Assembly: GCA_902803245.1 (NCBI GenBank)
Contig: CADCPJ010000012.1
Location: forward strand, 1-7,796
From: an uncultured Lachnospiraceae bacterium
Lineage (GTDB): Bacteria > Bacillota > Clostridia > Lachnospirales > Lachnospiraceae
DNA length: 7,796 nucleotides
Reading direction: 5' to 3'
Part shown: piece after piece, positions 1-6,290 of the stretch
How positions within the stretch are numbered: the first letter of the stretch is position 1
Layout: each line of letters begins with the position of its first letter
The notes under the pieces: model-generated
Seen by the model: the letters and a program-made list of their open reading frames with translations, nothing else
What the model was told of the DNA's origin: nothing
Databases searched by the model: none
Translations under genes and position numbers: made by a program

Positions 1-89
1 AGAAGAAGAAAGGGGATTCCGAAAAATGTAAGAAAGCCATGCCGTTTCCGGTTTTTGAAGCGATATTTTTGATGACGGACGCAGTAGTT

Positions 90-120
90 TTGTATTGTAT
101 TTTTGTCGGGATGTGATAAT
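90..120 (+). promoter_or_regulatory. Candidate extended -10 promoter for the GGDEF/EAL gene
   Basis: TG-T-GATAAT at 112-120 matches an extended -10 element (TGn followed by a one-mismatch TATAAT). The best -35-like hexamer is TTGTAT at 90-95, which leaves a 19-bp spacer, longer than ideal; an extended -10 often tolerates a poor -35. Transcription would start near 127, about 60 nt before the preferred start codon at 189. The surrounding DNA is AT-rich, unlike the GC-rich gene that follows. This is a by-eye call with no other support. Confidence 0.4.
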
Positions 121-152
121 ATATGTTAAGATTTTTCGTTCGTGATTTATAA

Positions 153-169
153 TTATAGTAACACTATAA
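153..169. promoter_or_regulatory. 17-bp dyad TTATAGT-AAC-ACTATAA upstream of the GGDEF/EAL gene
   Basis: Perfect 7-bp inverted repeat arms (153-159 and 163-169) are separated by 3 bp. It lies between the candidate promoter and the ribosome binding site, so it would be in the 5' leader. It could be a repressor operator or a small, weak AU hairpin. The same two half-arms recur separately in the iorA leader, at 3752-3758 and 3858-3864. Confidence 0.35.
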
Positions 170-175
170 CATGCC

Positions 176-180
176 GGGAG
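176..180 (+). promoter_or_regulatory. Ribosome binding site that decides the GGDEF/EAL start
   Basis: GGGAG sits 8 nt before the ATG at 189. The longer alternative start at 171 has only AT-rich sequence without a Shine-Dalgarno motif upstream, and this GGGAG lies inside its own first codons. I therefore prefer 189 as the translation start. Confidence 0.65.
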
Positions 181-188
181 AAACAAAG

Positions 189-1877
189 ATGCTATGCTGT
201 GACGAGTTCTCTCGCTTTCTTAACATCCTTGAGAGCAGCGAGAACACCTATACTATAGCAGGAAAGGCAATCGAAGAGATTTCCGGGCTCCTTGGGATCG
301 GCAGGGTTGTCACACATTATTTACTTTCCCCCACCCCCTTAAATCCGGAGGGCTGCGACAGCAAACAGGAGATCTTCTTAAGAGCCGGCGGGTTTTCATC
401 CCTGCCCCCTTACGAAAGAACCTATCACACTGCGGAAGGCGGAACCGCCACATACAGCGTATGGCCTTCGGCGGCTTTTTTGCGCCCGTGGAATGAAGAA
501 GACAAAAGAGACCTGAGTACGGTTCTCGATCTCATCTTCCTTCATGACGGCCGGTTCCGCCTGATCGGGAAAATGAAGCAGGCGACGCTTACCAATTATC
601 TGACCGGCCTTCCAAACTCGGGCGGATTCATGATGCGCATCCGTCAGCTCTTCGCCGAGGGAAGGCTGAAGGAGTATCACGCATTTTCCTTCAATCTGAA
701 AGGTTACAGCCTCATCAACCGGAAATTCGGGCACCGGGAGGGCGACGCCATCTTAAAGCGCTATGCCCGGCTGCTTGAGGAATTCCTTGCCCCGGAAGAA
801 ATCCTCGCCCACTTCGGAGGAGACAATTTCGCCGCGCTGATTCTTCGCGAAAACGTGCGCGAGTTCCTTAACATCCTGAACGGGACGATCGTATACGGAA
901 CCGTCGACGGCAAGCGGATCCCGGTGCGCATCCAGGCCGTCGCGGGCGCGCTGGACATCGACGAAATGATCACGGAACCCGGCCAGGTAGTCGACCACTG
1001 CCAGCTGGCCCTACAGGTTGCCAAGAACCGGATCAGCATGCCCTATTTCTATGTCACCGATGAGATCAAAGCCAGGATCTACCGTGAGAAGAGGATCAGC
1101 TCGCATTTCCACGACGCGCTGAAAAACGAGGAGTTCCGGGTCTATTATCAGCCCAAGGTCGACACAAAGACTTATACGATGACCGGCGCGGAGGCCCTGG
1201 TTCGGTGGTTCTGGAACGGAAAGATCGTCTCCCCGGCGGACTTCATCCCGCTCATCGAGCGCGAGGGAACCGTCATCGATCTCGATCTCTATATGCTGGA
1301 ACACGTATGCATGGATATCCGGGAATGGATTCTAAAAGGCATAGAGCCCGTGACGGTATCCATCAATTTCTCGAGAAGGGACATCTCCGACCCGCTGCTC
1401 GCGCAGAGGATCCTTAGTATTGTCGACCGGAGCGGCATTGACAGGAAGTATATACAGGTCGAAGTCACCGAGACGACGAGTGAGGAGGAAACAGCGAAGC
1501 TGATCCAGTTCCTCTCCCTCATGCGCAAAATGAGAATTGACACCGCGATCGACGATTTCGGGAGCGGATATTCCTCGCTCAACACGCTCCGGAACTTCGA
1601 CGTCAACGTCATCAAAATCGACAGATCCTTCATCGCCAACAACTCGATCACAAAGAAGGACGAGATCGTCCTCCACAACATCGTCGACATGGCGAGGGAG
1701 CTGAAGATCGGCGTCATCACCGAAGGCGTGGAGCACTGGGATCAGCTTGAGCTTCTCCACAAGGTCGGCTGTTACATGATCCAGGGCTTCCTCTTCGACC
1801 GCCCGATGCCAAAGTCCGAGTTCGAGAAGAGACTGACCAGGAAAGTCTACGAGCTGTCAGAACTGGTGGAAGCCTGA
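189..1877 (+). CDS. GGDEF/EAL protein, probable c-di-GMP phosphodiesterase with a degenerate GGDEF site
   Basis: Soluble protein of 562 aa (568 if the ATG at 171 is used). Residues below count from 189. Residues about 5-125 look like a divergent GAF-type sensor domain; I see no transmembrane segment or signal peptide. A GGDEF domain follows at about 135-285: it has the LTGLPN motif (138-143), but the signature reads GGDNF (210-214) and no RxxD inhibitory site precedes it. Loss of the signature Glu predicts little or no diguanylate cyclase activity; such domains often bind GTP allosterically. The EAL domain (about 305-550) keeps the family's metal and catalytic residues: EALVRW (Glu335), Asn393 in INFS, EVTE (Glu425 and Glu428), DDFGSGYSSL (Asp455, Asp456), Lys476 in KIDRSF, Glu512 in TEGVE, Gln532 in QGF. 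It therefore probably hydrolyses c-di-GMP to pGpG. The gene appears monocistronic and converges on the acyl-CoA synthetase. The signal sensed is unknown. Confidence 0.9.
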   Translation: MLCCDEFSRFLNILESSENTYTIAGKAIEEISGLLGIGRVVTHYLLSPTPLNPEGCDSKQEIFLRAGGFSSLPPYERTYHTAEGGTATYSVWPSAAFLRPWNEEDKRDLSTVLDLIFLHDGRFRLIGKMKQATLTNYLTGLPNSGGFMMRIRQLFAEGRLKEYHAFSFNLKGYSLINRKFGHREGDAILKRYARLLEEFLAPEEILAHFGGDNFAALILRENVREFLNILNGTIVYGTVDGKRIPVRIQAVAGALDIDEMITEPGQVVDHCQLALQVAKNRISMPYFYVTDEIKARIYREKRISSHFHDALKNEEFRVYYQPKVDTKTYTMTGAEALVRWFWNGKIVSPADFIPLIEREGTVIDLDLYMLEHVCMDIREWILKGIEPVTVSINFSRRDISDPLLAQRILSIVDRSGIDRKYIQVEVTETTSEEETAKLIQFLSLMRKMRIDTAIDDFGSGYSSLNTLRNFDVNVIKIDRSFIANNSITKKDEIVLHNIVDMARELKIGVITEGVEHWDQLELLHKVGCYMIQGFLFDRPMPKSEFEKRLTRKVYELSELVEA

Positions 1878-1908
1878 TGAGGGTTCACGGCTATAACGGA
1901 TAAGATAA

Positions 1909-1941
1909 AAGGGCGGCACCCATGCCCCGGGTGCCGCCCTT
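1909..1941 (-). terminator. Intrinsic terminator in the convergent gap, best for the leftward gene
   Basis: A perfect 13-bp stem (AAGGGCGGCACCC at 1909-1921, complement at 1929-1941) encloses a 7-nt loop. Read leftward, the stem is followed by UUUUAUCUUAU, a good U-tract, so it should terminate the acyl-CoA synthetase transcript. Read rightward, the stem is followed by CCCTGTTCTCATTCT, which is only weakly U-rich, so termination of the GGDEF/EAL transcript here is plausible but less certain. No other terminator is seen in the 98-bp gap. Confidence 0.8.
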
Positions 1942-1975
1942 CCCTGTTCTCATTCTGTTCTGATCAGGATCCGGC

Positions 1976-3607
1976 TCAGCTCTGGTTCTGTTCCTCGACG
2001 ATGCGCACCGCCTGGTAGCGCTCCCTGAGCTTCGGCTTGTCAATCTTTCCGGTCGCATTGCGGATGACATCGGCGAAGATGATCTTCCTCGGCCGCTTGT
2101 AGCGGGGAAGGTCCACCGAGAACTGGTTGACCTCCTCCTCGGTCATCGTCATGCCCTCTTTTACCTGGATGATCGCAGCGGCGATCTCGCCGAGGCGCTT
2201 GTCCGCAAGTCCGATAACCGCCACGTCGTGAATCTTCGGATGCGCGGCGAGAAAAGACTCGATCTGCACCGGGTAGAGATTTTCTCCTCCGGATATGATG
2301 ACGTCCTTCTTTCTGTCCACGAGGAAGATGAAGCCGTCCTCGTCCTGCCTCGCCATGTCTCCCGTGTGGAGCCAGCCGTCCCGGATCGCCTCCGCGGTCG
2401 CCTCGGGGTCGTGATAGTATTCCACCATGACGCCCGGTCCCTTGACGCAGAGCTCGCCGACTTCTCCCTGCTTCACCGCCTGGTCGTTCTCATCGACGAT
2501 CTTCGCCTTCCAGTGGTAGCCGGGGATGCCGATGGCGCCGACCTTGTGCACGGTGCCGAGACCGAGGTGCACGCAGCCGGTACCCGTGGACTCCGAAGGT
2601 CCGTAGTTCGTGTCGTAGTCATGGTGCGGGAAATGTTCCATCCAGTGCTTGATGAGCGAGGGCGGAACGGGCTGTGCCCCGATGTGCATGAGCCTCCACT
2701 GGCTGAGCTTGTAGTCCTCCTTGTTCACCTTTCCGCTGTCGAGAGCCGCGAGGATGTCCTGTGCCCACGGAACGAGAAGCCACACGATCGTGCACTGCTC
2801 CTCCGACACCGCCCGGAATATGCTCTCCGGCGAATGGCCCTTTAAGAGAACTCCGCGGCCGCCCATATACAGCGAGCCGAACCAGTGCATGGTCGCGCCC
2901 GTGTGATAGAGCGGCGGGATACACAGGAAGCAGTCCTCTTTGGTGATCCTGTGATGCTTTGCCTCCATCTCGGCCGCCTGGGAGAGCGCCGAATGCTTAA
3001 GGAGAATAGCCTTCGGGAAGCCCGTGGTGCCCGAGGAGTAATAGATCGCGCCAAGGTCGCTGTCCATAACCAGGATCTTCGGCTGCGTCGAGGAGCTGTT
3101 GGACGCGGCCCTGTAGTAGTCCTCCGCGTAGCTCGGGCAGGAATCGCCGACGAAGTAGAGAAGCTTGTCTTTTAAGTGACCGGCGATGTCCTCGATCCGG
3201 CCTATGAATTCCGGCCCGTAGAACACCACATCCACATCGGCGAGCTTCAGGCAGTAATCGATCTCATCCGCCGTAAAGCGGAAATTGAGCGGCACGACAA
3301 TTGCGCCGGACTTGAGGATTCCGAAATAGATCGGAAGATACTCCAGGCAGTTCATGAGAAGGATCGCGCATTTTTGTCCCTTGGAGATCCCCTTCTCAAG
3401 GAGCAGATTGGCCACGCGGTTGGCCTTCTCGTCGAAGACGGACCAGGTGATCTGCCTCCGGAAAAATGCGGACTGGGTGGGCTGAATCAGCTCATATTCT
3501 TTCCAGGTGACCCTCTGCTCCTCCCGAATCTCGGGATTGATCTCAACAAGAGCAACTTCGTCGCCGTAGAGCTTACTGTTTCTCTCCAGCAGGTCGGTAA
3601 TCGGCAT
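1976..3607 (-). CDS. AMP-forming acyl-CoA synthetase (class I adenylate-forming; FadD/carnitine-CoA-ligase-like)
   Basis: A 543-aa cytosolic enzyme expected to convert a carboxylic acid, ATP and CoA into acyl-CoA, AMP and PPi through an acyl-adenylate. Core motifs of the ANL superfamily are present in order: A3 phosphate loop YYSSGTTGFPKA (189-200), A5 YGPSEST (335-341), A7 GWLHTGD (411-417), A8 hinge DRKKDVIISGGENLYP (431-446) and the A10 catalytic lysine Lys521 in NATGK. Residues about 34-57 contain an extra stretch with two TW-aromatic segments (VTWKEY, then ITWSVF) before the usual DEKANRVANLLL. I believe this marks a clostridial subfamily rather than a defect. The substrate cannot be read from sequence; a medium/long-chain or aryl-alkyl acid are both possible. 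It starts with MPITDLLERN after an AAAGGA ribosome site, is driven by a near-perfect promoter, and is divergent from iorAB. That placement suggests joint control with the aryl-acid genes, which is inference. Confidence 0.9.
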   Translation of the reverse strand: MPITDLLERNSKLYGDEVALVEINPEIREEQRVTWKEYELIQPTQSAFFRRQITWSVFDEKANRVANLLLEKGISKGQKCAILLMNCLEYLPIYFGILKSGAIVVPLNFRFTADEIDYCLKLADVDVVFYGPEFIGRIEDIAGHLKDKLLYFVGDSCPSYAEDYYRAASNSSSTQPKILVMDSDLGAIYYSSGTTGFPKAILLKHSALSQAAEMEAKHHRITKEDCFLCIPPLYHTGATMHWFGSLYMGGRGVLLKGHSPESIFRAVSEEQCTIVWLLVPWAQDILAALDSGKVNKEDYKLSQWRLMHIGAQPVPPSLIKHWMEHFPHHDYDTNYGPSESTGTGCVHLGLGTVHKVGAIGIPGYHWKAKIVDENDQAVKQGEVGELCVKGPGVMVEYYHDPEATAEAIRDGWLHTGDMARQDEDGFIFLVDRKKDVIISGGENLYPVQIESFLAAHPKIHDVAVIGLADKRLGEIAAAIIQVKEGMTMTEEEVNQFSVDLPRYKRPRKIIFADVIRNATGKIDKPKLRERYQAVRIVEEQNQS

Positions 3608-3640
3608 GATAACAGATTTCCTTTCTCTATATTTACGTTC

Positions 3641-3660
3641 TCAAAGCAACGCGTCAAAGC
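3641..3660. repeat. Short direct repeat TCAAAGC-N6-TCAAAGC in the acyl-CoA synthetase leader
   Basis: Two identical 7-mers (3641-3647 and 3654-3660) have a 13-bp period. They lie just downstream of the predicted leftward transcription start near 3666, a possible repressor position. With only two short copies it could be chance. Confidence 0.3.
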
Positions 3661-3672
3661 GTCATAGTGGAC

Positions 3673-3701
3673 ATTATAGGAAAAATGTGAAGAAGTGTCA
3701 A
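3673..3701 (-). promoter_or_regulatory. Consensus sigma-A promoter for the acyl-CoA synthetase
   Basis: On the minus strand TTGACA (3696-3701) and TATAAT (3673-3678) are separated by exactly 17 bp. All 12 hexamer positions match the consensus. Transcription should start near 3666, giving a 5' leader of about 60 nt before the start codon at 3607. A perfect promoter of this kind is expected to be strong unless repressed. Confidence 0.88.
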
Positions 3702-3711
3702 GTTTTCCGTA

Positions 3712-3740
3712 TTTACTTCATCGCATCAGCGTGTTAAAAT
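3712..3740 (+). promoter_or_regulatory. Extended -10 promoter for the iorAB-paaK operon
   Basis: TTTACT (3712-3717), a 17-bp spacer and TAAAAT (3735-3740), with TG at 3732-3733 forming an extended -10. Its -35 is only 10 bp from the -35 of the leftward promoter, so the two are back to back. The predicted start near 3747 leaves about 140 nt of leader before iorA. Confidence 0.7.
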
Positions 3741-3761
3741 AGGCATCGCGATTATAGTCGT

Positions 3762-3797
3762 AAACGAAGTTGTCTGCTTAAGCAGAACCTTTCGTTT
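3762..3797. promoter_or_regulatory. 36-bp composite palindrome in the iorA leader
   Basis: The inner perfect 14-bp palindrome TCTGCTTAAGCAGA (3773-3786) and the outer arms AAACGAA (3762-3768) and TTCGTTT (3791-3797) share one symmetry axis at 3779.5. Four unpaired bases lie on each side between them. As DNA this resembles an operator for a dimeric or tetrameric regulator placed just after the transcription start. As RNA it gives a 5-bp stem with a UUAA loop on a 7-bp basal stem; the U-rich 3' arm ending in TTTT could also make it a weak attenuator. Confidence 0.6.
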
Positions 3798-3817
3798 TCC
3801 CTATATGCAGTTAAACC

Positions 3818-3841
3818 AGGCAATTGCCTTCGGCAATTCCT
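3818..3841 (+). promoter_or_regulatory. Hairpin AATTGCC-TTC-GGCAATT in the iorA leader
   Basis: A perfect 7-bp stem (3822-3828 and 3832-3838) with a 3-nt loop can be extended by AGG/CCT (3818-3820 and 3839-3841) across one bulged C. No U-tract follows, so it is not an intrinsic terminator. It lies 33 nt before the iorA ribosome site. Confidence 0.5.
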
Positions 3842-3886
3842 TAAGATTAACCAGTATACTATAACAAGAGCAAAGAGGATATCACG

Positions 3887-5626
3887 ATGAAAGAACTAAT
3901 GCTGGGCAATAAAGCTGCTGCCCGGGGACTCTACGAAGCCGGTGTCTGCTTCGCCTCCAGTTATCCCGGAACCCCGAGCACGGAGATCACCGAAGAGCTT
4001 GCAAAGTACGACGACGTGTACTCGGAATGGGCTCCGAACGAGAAGGTCGCCATGGAGGCCGCCTTCGGCGCAAGTCTTGCCGGCCGCCGCTCCTTCTGTG
4101 CGATGAAGCACGTGGGCCTTAATGTCGCTGCGGATCCCCTCTACACGATGTCTTACACCGGTGTGAACGCCGGTCTCGTGATCGCCGTCGCTGACGACCC
4201 CGGGATGCACTCCTCACAGAATGAGCAGGACTCCCGCCACCACGCGATCGCGTCCAAGGTACCGATGCTCGAGCCCTCCGACTCCGCCGAGGCGCTTGCA
4301 TACGCAAAGCTTGCCTTCGAGATCTCCGAGGAATTCGACACGCCGGTGCTCCTCAAGATGTGCACCCGCGTCGCACACTCCCAGTCCGTAGTAGAGACCG
4401 GGGAGAGGACGGTTCCGGAGAAGACCTATAATAAGGATATCGCAAAATACGTCATGATGCCGGGCAACGCGAAGCGGCGCCACCCCTTCGTGGAGGAGCG
4501 CACAAAGAAGCTTACCGGTTACGCGGAAAGCTCCGGAATCAACCGCGTGGAGATGGGCGGACGGGATCTCGGCGTCATCACCTCCTCCACTTCCTATCAG
4601 TACGTGAAGGAAGTGTTCGGGGACTCCATTTCCATATTGAAGATCGGCATGGCCTATCCTCTCCCCGTGGAAATGATCCGGGACTTCGCTTCAAAAGTAA
4701 AGAAGCTCGCCGTCGTGGAGGAGCTTGACCCGATCATGGAAGAGCACGTCCGCGCGCTCGGAATTGAAGTGTCCGGCAAGGACATCCTTCCGATCTGCGG
4801 CGAATTCTCCCAGAACCTGGTCGCAAAGGCCCTCGGCGGGGAGGTCCACACAGGCAGAAGTCTCTCGGAGACGCTTCCGATGCGTCCGCCCGTCATGTGC
4901 CCGGGATGTCCGCACCGCGGCCTCTTCTACACGCTGAAAAAGCTGAACTGCACCGTGCTCGGCGACATCGGATGCTACACCTTAGGCGCCGTCCCGCCGC
5001 TCGGCGCGATTGAGACAACGCTCTGCATGGGCGCCTCCGTCTCCTCCATCCACGGCTTCAACAAGGTCCTTGGAGAGGAATCGGAAGGAAAGACCGTCGC
5101 GGTCATCGGCGACTCCACCTTCATGCACTCGGGCATGACGGGGCTCGCAAACATCGCCTATAACGGCAGCAACTCCACCGTCATCATACTGGACAACTCC
5201 ATCACCGGCATGACGGGACACCAGCAGAATCCGACTACCGGCTACAACATAAAGGGAGACCCCGCCGGAAAGATCGACCTGGAAGCGCTCTGCCGCTCCA
5301 TGGGATTTGACCGCGTCGCCGTCGTGGATCCCTATGATCTCGCAGCGTGCGAGAAGGTAATCCGCGAAGAGCTCGCTTCTCCCGCTCCGTCGGTCATCAT
5401 TTCCAGGCGTCCCTGCGCTCTGCTTAAGTACGTGAAGAGAAAGCCGCCGCTTGGCGTAAATAAAGACAAATGCGTCGGCTGCAAGTCCTGCATGCGCATC
5501 GGCTGCCCGGCGATCTCCATCAAGGGCGGCAGGGCAGAGGTCGACGAGACGCTCTGCGTCGGCTGCGGCGTATGCACGCAGCTGTGCAGGTTCGATGCTC
5601 TGAAGAGCGCAGAAAAGGAGGCATGA
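3887..5626 (+). CDS. iorA: Indolepyruvate ferredoxin oxidoreductase, alpha subunit
   Basis: The 579-aa thiamine-diphosphate and iron-sulfur subunit of IorAB, which catalyses arylpyruvate + CoA + 2 oxidised ferredoxin = arylacetyl-CoA + CO2 + 2 reduced ferredoxin. The N-terminal pyrimidine-binding domain (about 1-175) has SSYPGTPSTEI (24-34) and NEKVAMEAAFGAS (51-63), with Glu52 the likely cofactor-activating residue. A central transketolase-C-like domain lies at about 220-320. The pyrophosphate domain (about 335-510) carries CPGCPHRG (338-345), GDIGCYTLG (359-367) and the ThDP-metal motif from GDS (408-410) to LDNS (435-438). The C-terminus is a 2[4Fe-4S] ferredoxin domain with Cys529-x2-Cys532-x2-Cys535-x4-Cys540 and Cys557-x2-Cys560-x2-Cys563-x3-Cys567; the last Cys is followed by Arg rather than the common Pro. 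Length is slightly under the typical 590-620 aa, with all domains present. AGAGGA sits 7 nt before the ATG. It is the first gene of the operon, 3 bp ahead of iorB. Confidence 0.95.
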   Translation: MKELMLGNKAAARGLYEAGVCFASSYPGTPSTEITEELAKYDDVYSEWAPNEKVAMEAAFGASLAGRRSFCAMKHVGLNVAADPLYTMSYTGVNAGLVIAVADDPGMHSSQNEQDSRHHAIASKVPMLEPSDSAEALAYAKLAFEISEEFDTPVLLKMCTRVAHSQSVVETGERTVPEKTYNKDIAKYVMMPGNAKRRHPFVEERTKKLTGYAESSGINRVEMGGRDLGVITSSTSYQYVKEVFGDSISILKIGMAYPLPVEMIRDFASKVKKLAVVEELDPIMEEHVRALGIEVSGKDILPICGEFSQNLVAKALGGEVHTGRSLSETLPMRPPVMCPGCPHRGLFYTLKKLNCTVLGDIGCYTLGAVPPLGAIETTLCMGASVSSIHGFNKVLGEESEGKTVAVIGDSTFMHSGMTGLANIAYNGSNSTVIILDNSITGMTGHQQNPTTGYNIKGDPAGKIDLEALCRSMGFDRVAVVDPYDLAACEKVIREELASPAPSVIISRRPCALLKYVKRKPPLGVNKDKCVGCKSCMRIGCPAISIKGGRAEVDETLCVGCGVCTQLCRFDALKSAEKEA

Positions 5627-5629
5627 CAT

Positions 5630-6202
5630 ATGAGCACAAAGAATATCATGATCGTCGGCGTGGGCGGACAGGGCTCCCTCCTCGCGAGCAAGCTGCTTGG
5701 ATATCTTCTCATGAGTGAAGGATACGACGTCAAGGTCTCCGAGGTTCACGGGATGTCCCAGCGAGGCGGCAGCGTCGTCACCTATGTGCGGTACGGCGAG
5801 CACGTCGCGTCCCCGGTCATCGACGAGGGCGAGGCGGACTCCATCGTCTCCTTTGAGCTCCTCGAGGCGGCGCGCACCCTGCCCTTCCTGAAAAAGGACG
5901 GCACCATCGTGACCAACATCCAGCAGATCGACCCGATGCCTGTCATCACCGGCGCGGCGGAATATCCGGAGAACCTCGTGGAAAAATTAAGGAGCACCGG
6001 GGCAAAGGTGGACGCGATGGACTGCGTTGCCCTGGCCCGCGAGGCGGGCTCCGTGAAGGCCGTCAATCTGGTCCTCCTCGGGAGGCTGTCCCACTATTTC
6101 GACTTCCCGGATGAGGCGTGGGACAGGGCGATTGAAGCCTGCGTGCCGGCCAGGTTCCTAGAGATCAATAAGAAAGCATTTGCGCTCGGAAGAGCGAACT
6201 GA
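5630..6202 (+). CDS. iorB: Indolepyruvate ferredoxin oxidoreductase, beta subunit
   Basis: The 190-aa gamma-type domain subunit that completes the IorAB 2-oxoacid oxidoreductase. The family motifs are clear: the glycine-rich GVGGQG (10-15) near the N-terminus and EVHGMSQRGGSV (38-49). Length is normal for the family. The ribosome site AAAAGGAGG lies inside the end of iorA, 8 nt before the start; the genes are 3 bp apart, which points to translational coupling and stoichiometric expression. No iron-sulfur motif is expected or seen in this subunit. The enzyme should be cytosolic and oxygen-sensitive. Substrate preference among indole-, phenyl- and hydroxyphenylpyruvate cannot be read from the sequence. 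Confidence 0.95.
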   Translation: MSTKNIMIVGVGGQGSLLASKLLGYLLMSEGYDVKVSEVHGMSQRGGSVVTYVRYGEHVASPVIDEGEADSIVSFELLEAARTLPFLKKDGTIVTNIQQIDPMPVITGAAEYPENLVEKLRSTGAKVDAMDCVALAREAGSVKAVNLVLLGRLSHYFDFPDEAWDRAIEACVPARFLEINKKAFALGRAN

Positions 6203-6207
6203 AGGAC

Positions 6208-6272
6208 ATCAAAGTGCAATGACGTTTACGCGGCATAAGGCAGATATCAGAGTGCGATGCCGTTCACGCGGC
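6208..6272. repeat. Imperfect 27-bp direct repeat, 38-bp period, between iorB and paaK
   Basis: Copy 1 (6208-6234) and copy 2 (6246-6272) match at 23 of 27 positions. The core runs from AGTGC through CGTT to ACGCGGC. The copies are separated by 11 bp. They lie immediately after the iorB stop codon, and I see no reading frame with a ribosome site that would make them coding. Confidence 0.75.
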
Positions 6273-6290
6273 TTCAAGCATAAACACCAA

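Larger units (their letters stand above)
3747..3886 (+). promoter_or_regulatory. Structured 5' leader of iorA (candidate cis-regulatory RNA or operator array)
   Basis: Three nested or consecutive inverted repeats lie between the predicted transcription start and iorA. TTATAGT (3752-3758) is complementary to ACTATAA (3858-3864) and could close a junction. Inside it lie an extended dyad (3762-3797) and a compact hairpin (3818-3841). The ribosome site AGAGGA (3874-3879) follows 9 nt after the closing helix. I recognise no known riboswitch or T-box; in particular the T-box GGTGG-type antiterminator sequence is absent. The closing helix is AU-rich and only 7 bp, so the junction is unproven. Confidence 0.4.

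Noticed and set aside
3..116. Open frame from the left edge to a stop at 114-116, with a hydrophobic tail, as the end of an upstream gene
   Set aside because: Only 37 codons with no recognisable family motif, in AT-rich DNA; a second frame is also open to position 72. It overlaps the candidate promoter. It cannot be told apart from chance.
171..188. ATG at 171 as the start of the GGDEF/EAL protein
   Set aside because: No Shine-Dalgarno upstream, whereas GGGAG at 176-180 is ideally spaced for the ATG at 189; the six extra residues add nothing recognisable.
2228..2845. 205-aa plus-strand open frame inside the acyl-CoA synthetase
   Set aside because: It lies opposite the A5-A8 motifs of an intact synthetase and has low-complexity VLR/RHD-type composition typical of antisense shadows.
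3855..3860. Second rightward promoter with -10 TATACT just before iorA
   Set aside because: No acceptable -35 hexamer lies 16-19 bp upstream (the position reads GGCAAT), and the extended -10 promoter at 3712-3740 is much better.
3747..3886. T-box or c-di-GMP riboswitch upstream of iorA
   Set aside because: I do not find the T-box antiterminator core or the conserved c-di-GMP aptamer stretches; the leader's helices do not match either layout.
4982..5803. 273-aa open frame on the minus strand opposite iorA/iorB
   Set aside because: It is antisense to well-supported iorA and iorB motifs, shows no family motif, and is the kind of long shadow frame that GC-rich codon use produces.
6208..6272. 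CRISPR array
   Set aside because: Only two imperfect copies, an 11-bp spacer, and no cas genes; the second repeat at 7649-7722 has no spacer at all.
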